Source: Athripsodes cinereus
Lineage: Eukaryota; Arthropoda; Insecta; Trichoptera; Leptoceridae
Length of the DNA stretch: 64,000 nt
Direction of reading: 5' to 3'
NCBI GenBank assembly: GCA_947579605.1
Contig: OX388311.1
Location: 25,732,951 to 25,796,950, forward strand
Part shown: one piece after another, positions 60,513 to 64,000 of the stretch
Numbering within the stretch: the stretch's first letter is position 1
How the letters are laid out: every line of letters starts with the position of its first letter
Position numbers and translations under genes: made by a program
The notes under the pieces: generated by a model
The model's database searches: none
Told to the model about the DNA's origin: nothing
What the model saw: the letters and a program-made list of their open reading frames with translations, nothing else

Positions 60513-62495
60513 TGTTATGAAGATTGCCTCTAATTATCTAACAATACTATTAACTTGTCGTAATTACTACGATGACTGTCCGCCGCGAGAACAGAGTGGG
60601 CACTGGGCCTCCCTATACGTGTGGTCTAACCCATCGTAAAGGAGAAACTGTTTGTCATAACGGACTTCGAAAAGACGTTACAAAAAAAGAACATTCCATG
60701 GACATCACGTGATAGTGGTGATGAGTGCACCATTCGTATGCACGAGGATACCCGAGGATTACCGACAAGGTGTAGAGAAAATATAATAATATTATTATTT
60801 ATTATTGAGTGACGACAAAGGACAACTACGAATTATTGGTATAGCAGTGGATATGAACGTATTACGCGTTGAATATTTTAATGCGTAGCATTCTCCGTCT
60901 GCGCCCCCTTTTTGAAAATTTGCAGTGAAATGACAAATTTTCAAAGAGACGTAAAGTAAAAAAAGAAAAAAGTTGAGAACCACTGGTTATATACAAGAGA
61001 TAGTACGTCCTCCCTGCTCTGCCCGTCCTGTCAAAGACACGCCCCTCTCATCCGTAAGTGACGCGACATATTATTACACATAGAAAGGGACAACACTATG
61101 AATACTACATACATATCAAACAACAATTAAATTTTCTTATAAATAAGCAACAATCCTATAGCCCAACATTTACTTATTTTAAACACACGCGATTACAGGC
61201 CATGCTGAAGGAATTTTGGCGCACTGATATTTCCTCCAGTTAAATTTCACTTCACTCAAGTAACTCTATATTATTTATAAGACAGGGCTCCTAAGCAAAC
61301 ATAATTAAATAATAACAACAATTACAACATTCAACATTCTTTATAACATTTATATAACAATTACCTTATATTAATAACATGTACAATATATCAATAAAAT
61401 TTACAATATATGTGTATGAGGTTCCGTAGCTAATGGAATATATACATACTAATAATTATAATAAAATCGGATAGTCTATTTAAAGTAGAAATATCCAACG
61501 ACAAGAGTAGTTGGTCTATAACCACCACGCACGCACAATGTACCGACACAAGAGTTCCGGCATTAGTAGTTCGCGGCTTTACACAACATTAATATTACGA
61601 AGAATTTAATATACATACAAGTTAGAGATGTCTCATTTTATACGTGTTTACCCATCCGATATGAAAGACACTCACAATTAAATATAACATACGTCATGTA
61701 CTATAGACGAATCATATAGCAAGACATTATAAGAACAAAATAAATATTTACATATAACGATTTTCATATACATATGGTCACATAATATTCTCACGGCTTT
61801 GATCAATATACGTTTAGACTCTAATTCGCGCTCGTACATACGGATTAGGTCAGTATTTTTCTCTTCAATTACAACCACAGAGGCATTCCTCGTAGGACTC
61901 TATAACCATAAAAATTTCAATTTAATTTTACAATATAAATGCGAACAATACAATTTACACATACGCTTGTCTCATATAATGTACAGCCAGGACGTCTACT
62001 GCTATACATCATACGACATTCCATATATATACAATATGAGTATTAAAATTTTACAAGGGCTCCACTTACAAAACGATATCGATGTGGACACAAAGTATAC
62101 ACAATGACGACAGAAGACTACAACATTTGTGGGGGGTATTATTAAAGAGAATCTCTGTCTGGGGTATTCGATATTTTTCATTCATCATACTACATACATC
62201 AACTATAATTCCTCATTCAGGGCTCACACAGTCACACTCACATGCATACATCATACTACATACAATTGTCACCAATATCGAAAGACAGGATAGAAAATGA
62301 AGGGTTCGAGGAATTTATATTTAATCGATAATTGTCATCATTATATAATCCATGGACCAGGGTCGTTGGCGCTTGTACCTATGTCTACTCCATTGTACTT
62401 TACATTCCATTCCTCAACAAGACGATACAACACACAATTCGCTACATATAATATTTTATTTATACTAAAATTTGCATAAGTCACAATACATAACA
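60513..62495 (-). mobile_element. candidate 3' untranslated region/LTR of the gypsy element
   Basis: Downstream of the pol stop the sequence is non-coding but looks less AT-biased than typical intron here. A TGTTATG at 60513-60519 and its reverse complement CATAACA at 62489-62495 could be the ends of a long 3' LTR of about 1.98 kb. Against this, there is no purine tract directly before the inner end. A purine-rich stretch does occur at 62404-62415 (minus strand) and would suggest a different LTR start. The other LTR is outside the window, so the limits are not established. Confidence 0.15.
60845..60985. mobile_element. possible hAT-type MITE
   Basis: The right end gttgagaaccactg (60972-60985) is a classic hAT terminus in reverse. 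The left end cagtggatatgaacgtatt (60845-) matches its complement at 14 of 20 positions. The flanks ggtata (60838-60843) and gttata (60986-60991) are only a near match. Internal palindrome around gaaaatttgcagtgaaatga. Confidence 0.4.
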
Positions 62496-62502
62496 GGGAT
62501 AT

Positions 62503-64000
62503 TCAATACTTTTCATCTTTCAGAATATCCTTCACGTGAAACTTTCCACTATAAACACCATCCATTGACTCTAAAAGATACACGTTATCTGACAACTTTG
62601 ACCTAATACGATTTTTCACAAAACGAGGGGCCAATTTAGACATGAATTCCGCAGCTGCATTGGATTTTACAAAATTTCTACGATAGACTACATCACCAGG
62701 ACGATAATCTACTCGTTTTCGACGAAGATTGTAACGAGAGGCAGATTTTTTATATGATTCAGTCAGCATGTCAGTAACCTCATTATATACATCGTACAAT
62801 ACATCCAATTTCTGTTTGTAAGAGTTCTTCAGTTCATCCGAAGGATTTTCATCTACATTAGAACTCAAACTTTTGAAAAATGAAGCATGTTGCACGCTTT
62901 CAAATCCATGCATAAGAAAATGGGGTGAATATCCCGTCGCAAAAGATACATTATTATTCAAACTGGCTTGTACTATGGGTAATTTCTTACTCCAAATTCT
63001 ATGATTATTATCAACCAAAATCGAAAGAGCGGTACCAATGGTTTGATTGTACCTTTCAACTGTATTAGATTGTGGAGCATAATATGCTGAATACAAAATC
63101 TTTTCTATCCCATACGATTCTAAAAATGATTTGAATGAACGGGAACAAAAATAGGTGGCATTATCCAATAAAATACATTTCGGCACAGAATATGGTAAGA
63201 AAATTCTTTCCTCTAGGCATTTCTGAATTATGGCAGAGGTACATTTTCGCAATGGAAAAATCCAAACAAACTTAGTAAAAACACATACCACAGATAATAT
63301 ATAAACGTATCCTTCAACACTTTTGACAAAAGGACCAATTATATCAATTGATAGAGTCTGTAAAGGCATGGACACCAATTTAGGTTTTCCCATAATACCA
63401 CGTGGTCCAGAAGTAGCAATTTTATGAGTTTTACAGATTTCACAGCTGTTTACAAATCTAGCGACTGAAAGATGCATGTTTGGCCAATAGAAATATCGTC
63501 GTAAATGTTTGTACGTTTTATAAGTACCTTCATGACAAGAATCGCCACTACAATGATATTCTTGAATTACTCTTAAAGCATCGAGTTTTGGCAATACTAA
63601 TTTCCATTCATGAGGTGACAATAAAGTGTTAGACGATTTGGTGTATCTATACAATTTTCCTTCTATTATCTGATAATTCGGGTAAGCTTGTGGGTAATTT
63701 TCACAACCTTTCTTAAGCTTGTTATACACTGCATCACAGGTATCAGTGATTTCTGTAGGCAACGTCAAAGTTCCAATTTCCACACGACTAAGGCAATCAG
63801 GTACAACATTTAATTTACCTGGTCGATGAGTTACATCAAAATCAAAAGCACTCAAACGAGTCGACCAGCGAGCTAATCTTCCTGTTGGATTCTGTAACTT
63901 GTGCAACCACTGCAAAGAAGAGTTATCAGTGATCAAATGAAAACGTACACCATCTAAATAATTACGGAAGTGAGTTATAGAACACAGAGCTGCCAACAGT
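62503..64000 (-). CDS. Ty3/gypsy LTR retrotransposon pol, RNase H to integrase (5' part beyond window)
   Basis: An uninterrupted frame of about 497 codons open to the window edge, so the protein is partial at its N-terminus. Domains in order: the end of RNase H (LITDNSSLQW with a catalytic-type Asp near residue 24, then THRPGKLNVVPDCLSR near 56-71); the integrase zinc-binding module (His148, His155, Cys185, Cys188, the last two in CEICK); the integrase core with Asp218 in SIDIIGP, Asp278 in LLDNATYF and Glu314 in NTVERYNQ, giving exactly 35 residues between the second Asp and Glu; and a C-terminal tail with YRPGDVVYRRNF. The stop at 62503-62505 ends the polyprotein. The order RNase H then integrase is that of Ty3/gypsy, not Ty1/copia. 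No chromodomain is visible. No stop or frameshift occurs, which suggests a fairly recent insertion. The first residue given by frame calling is not a true start. Confidence 0.93.
   Translation of the reverse strand, partial: LLAALCSITHFRNYLDGVRFHLITDNSSLQWLHKLQNPTGRLARWSTRLSAFDFDVTHRPGKLNVVPDCLSRVEIGTLTLPTEITDTCDAVYNKLKKGCENYPQAYPNYQIIEGKLYRYTKSSNTLLSPHEWKLVLPKLDALRVIQEYHCSGDSCHEGTYKTYKHLRRYFYWPNMHLSVARFVNSCEICKTHKIATSGPRGIMGKPKLVSMPLQTLSIDIIGPFVKSVEGYVYILSVVCVFTKFVWIFPLRKCTSAIIQKCLEERIFLPYSVPKCILLDNATYFCSRSFKSFLESYGIEKILYSAYYAPQSNTVERYNQTIGTALSILVDNNHRIWSKKLPIVQASLNNNVSFATGYSPHFLMHGFESVQHASFFKSLSSNVDENPSDELKNSYKQKLDVLYDVYNEVTDMLTESYKKSASRYNLRRKRVDYRPGDVVYRRNFVKSNAAAEFMSKLAPRFVKNRIRSKLSDNVYLLESMDGVYSGKFHVKDILKDEKY

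Larger units (their letters stand above)
42420..64000 (-). other. intron 5' of the Cys-loop exon (open-ended)
   Basis: At least 21.6 kb of intron upstream of the Cys-loop exon; the preceding coding exon was not found. Named contents are a MITE (44923-45139), LINE fragments (45173-45606, 52250-52350, 56600-56800), SINEs, a Helitron-like element (51451-51774), foldbacks, a nested insertion (54537-54968) and a gypsy element at the right edge. Stretches 43260-44920, 45610-49150, 49310-51120, 51780-52240, 53280-54160, 55130-55880, 56105-56590 and 57660-60840 hold nothing I recognise. I infer that this is intron because the receptor frame must be completed upstream; unrelated nested genes cannot be excluded. 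Confidence 0.6.

Overview
This is a 64 kb piece of an AT-rich insect nuclear genome. Nothing prokaryotic is present. The only host gene I can support is a nicotinic acetylcholine receptor alpha subunit on the minus strand. Four exons (42239-42419, 29078-29153, 12221-12415, 5980-6066) join in frame through consensus GT/AG sites. Together they run from just before the Cys-loop, through loop C with its vicinal cysteines and TM1, to TM2. Protein sequence and exon sizes fit the insect alpha6 subunit (Drosophila nAChRalpha6 type, the spinosyn target). The 5' exons lie beyond base 64000 and TM3, the cytoplasmic loop and TM4 lie below base 1. The repeat content looks lepidopteran to me (inference from recalled repeat styles, not a search).

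The rest is intron: 13.1 kb, 16.7 kb and 6.2 kb between the exons, plus open-ended flanks of 5.98 kb and 21.6 kb. The introns are full of transposable elements. Autonomous-type remnants are a Ty3/gypsy pol fragment with an intact frame (62503 to the window edge), a 5'-truncated LINE with a clean 9-bp target duplication (36184-37360), and at least nine short, decayed LINE 3' ends from several families. Non-autonomous DNA elements are an orphan 1.26 kb terminal-inverted-repeat element with seven copies of one subterminal motif (19432-20690), five foldback or MITE hairpins, one clear and one possible hAT-like MITE, and a 324-bp Helitron-like element inserted exactly between A and T (51451-51774). 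Short interspersed repeats include tRNA-derived SINEs, a roughly 200-bp family with about 13 copies ('family X'), and a constant-length ~145-bp family present three times ('family C').

Layout. 1-5979: intron after the TM2 exon, with family X, SINEs and two foldbacks. 6067-12220: intron with a MITE, family X and a LINE tail. 12416-29077: intron with the hAT MITE, the orphan TIR element, a 200-bp assembly gap, LINE tails and three family C copies. 29154-42238: intron with SINEs, LINE ends and the RT-bearing LINE. 42420-64000: intron with a MITE, LINE tails, the Helitron, nested SINE/LINE insertions and the gypsy element.

Only the receptor exons are likely to act for the host. Everything else would be removed with the introns. 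Several long hairpins in the pre-mRNA could still matter for A-to-I editing or small RNAs, and insertions near exons could influence the alternative splicing known for this gene in other insects.
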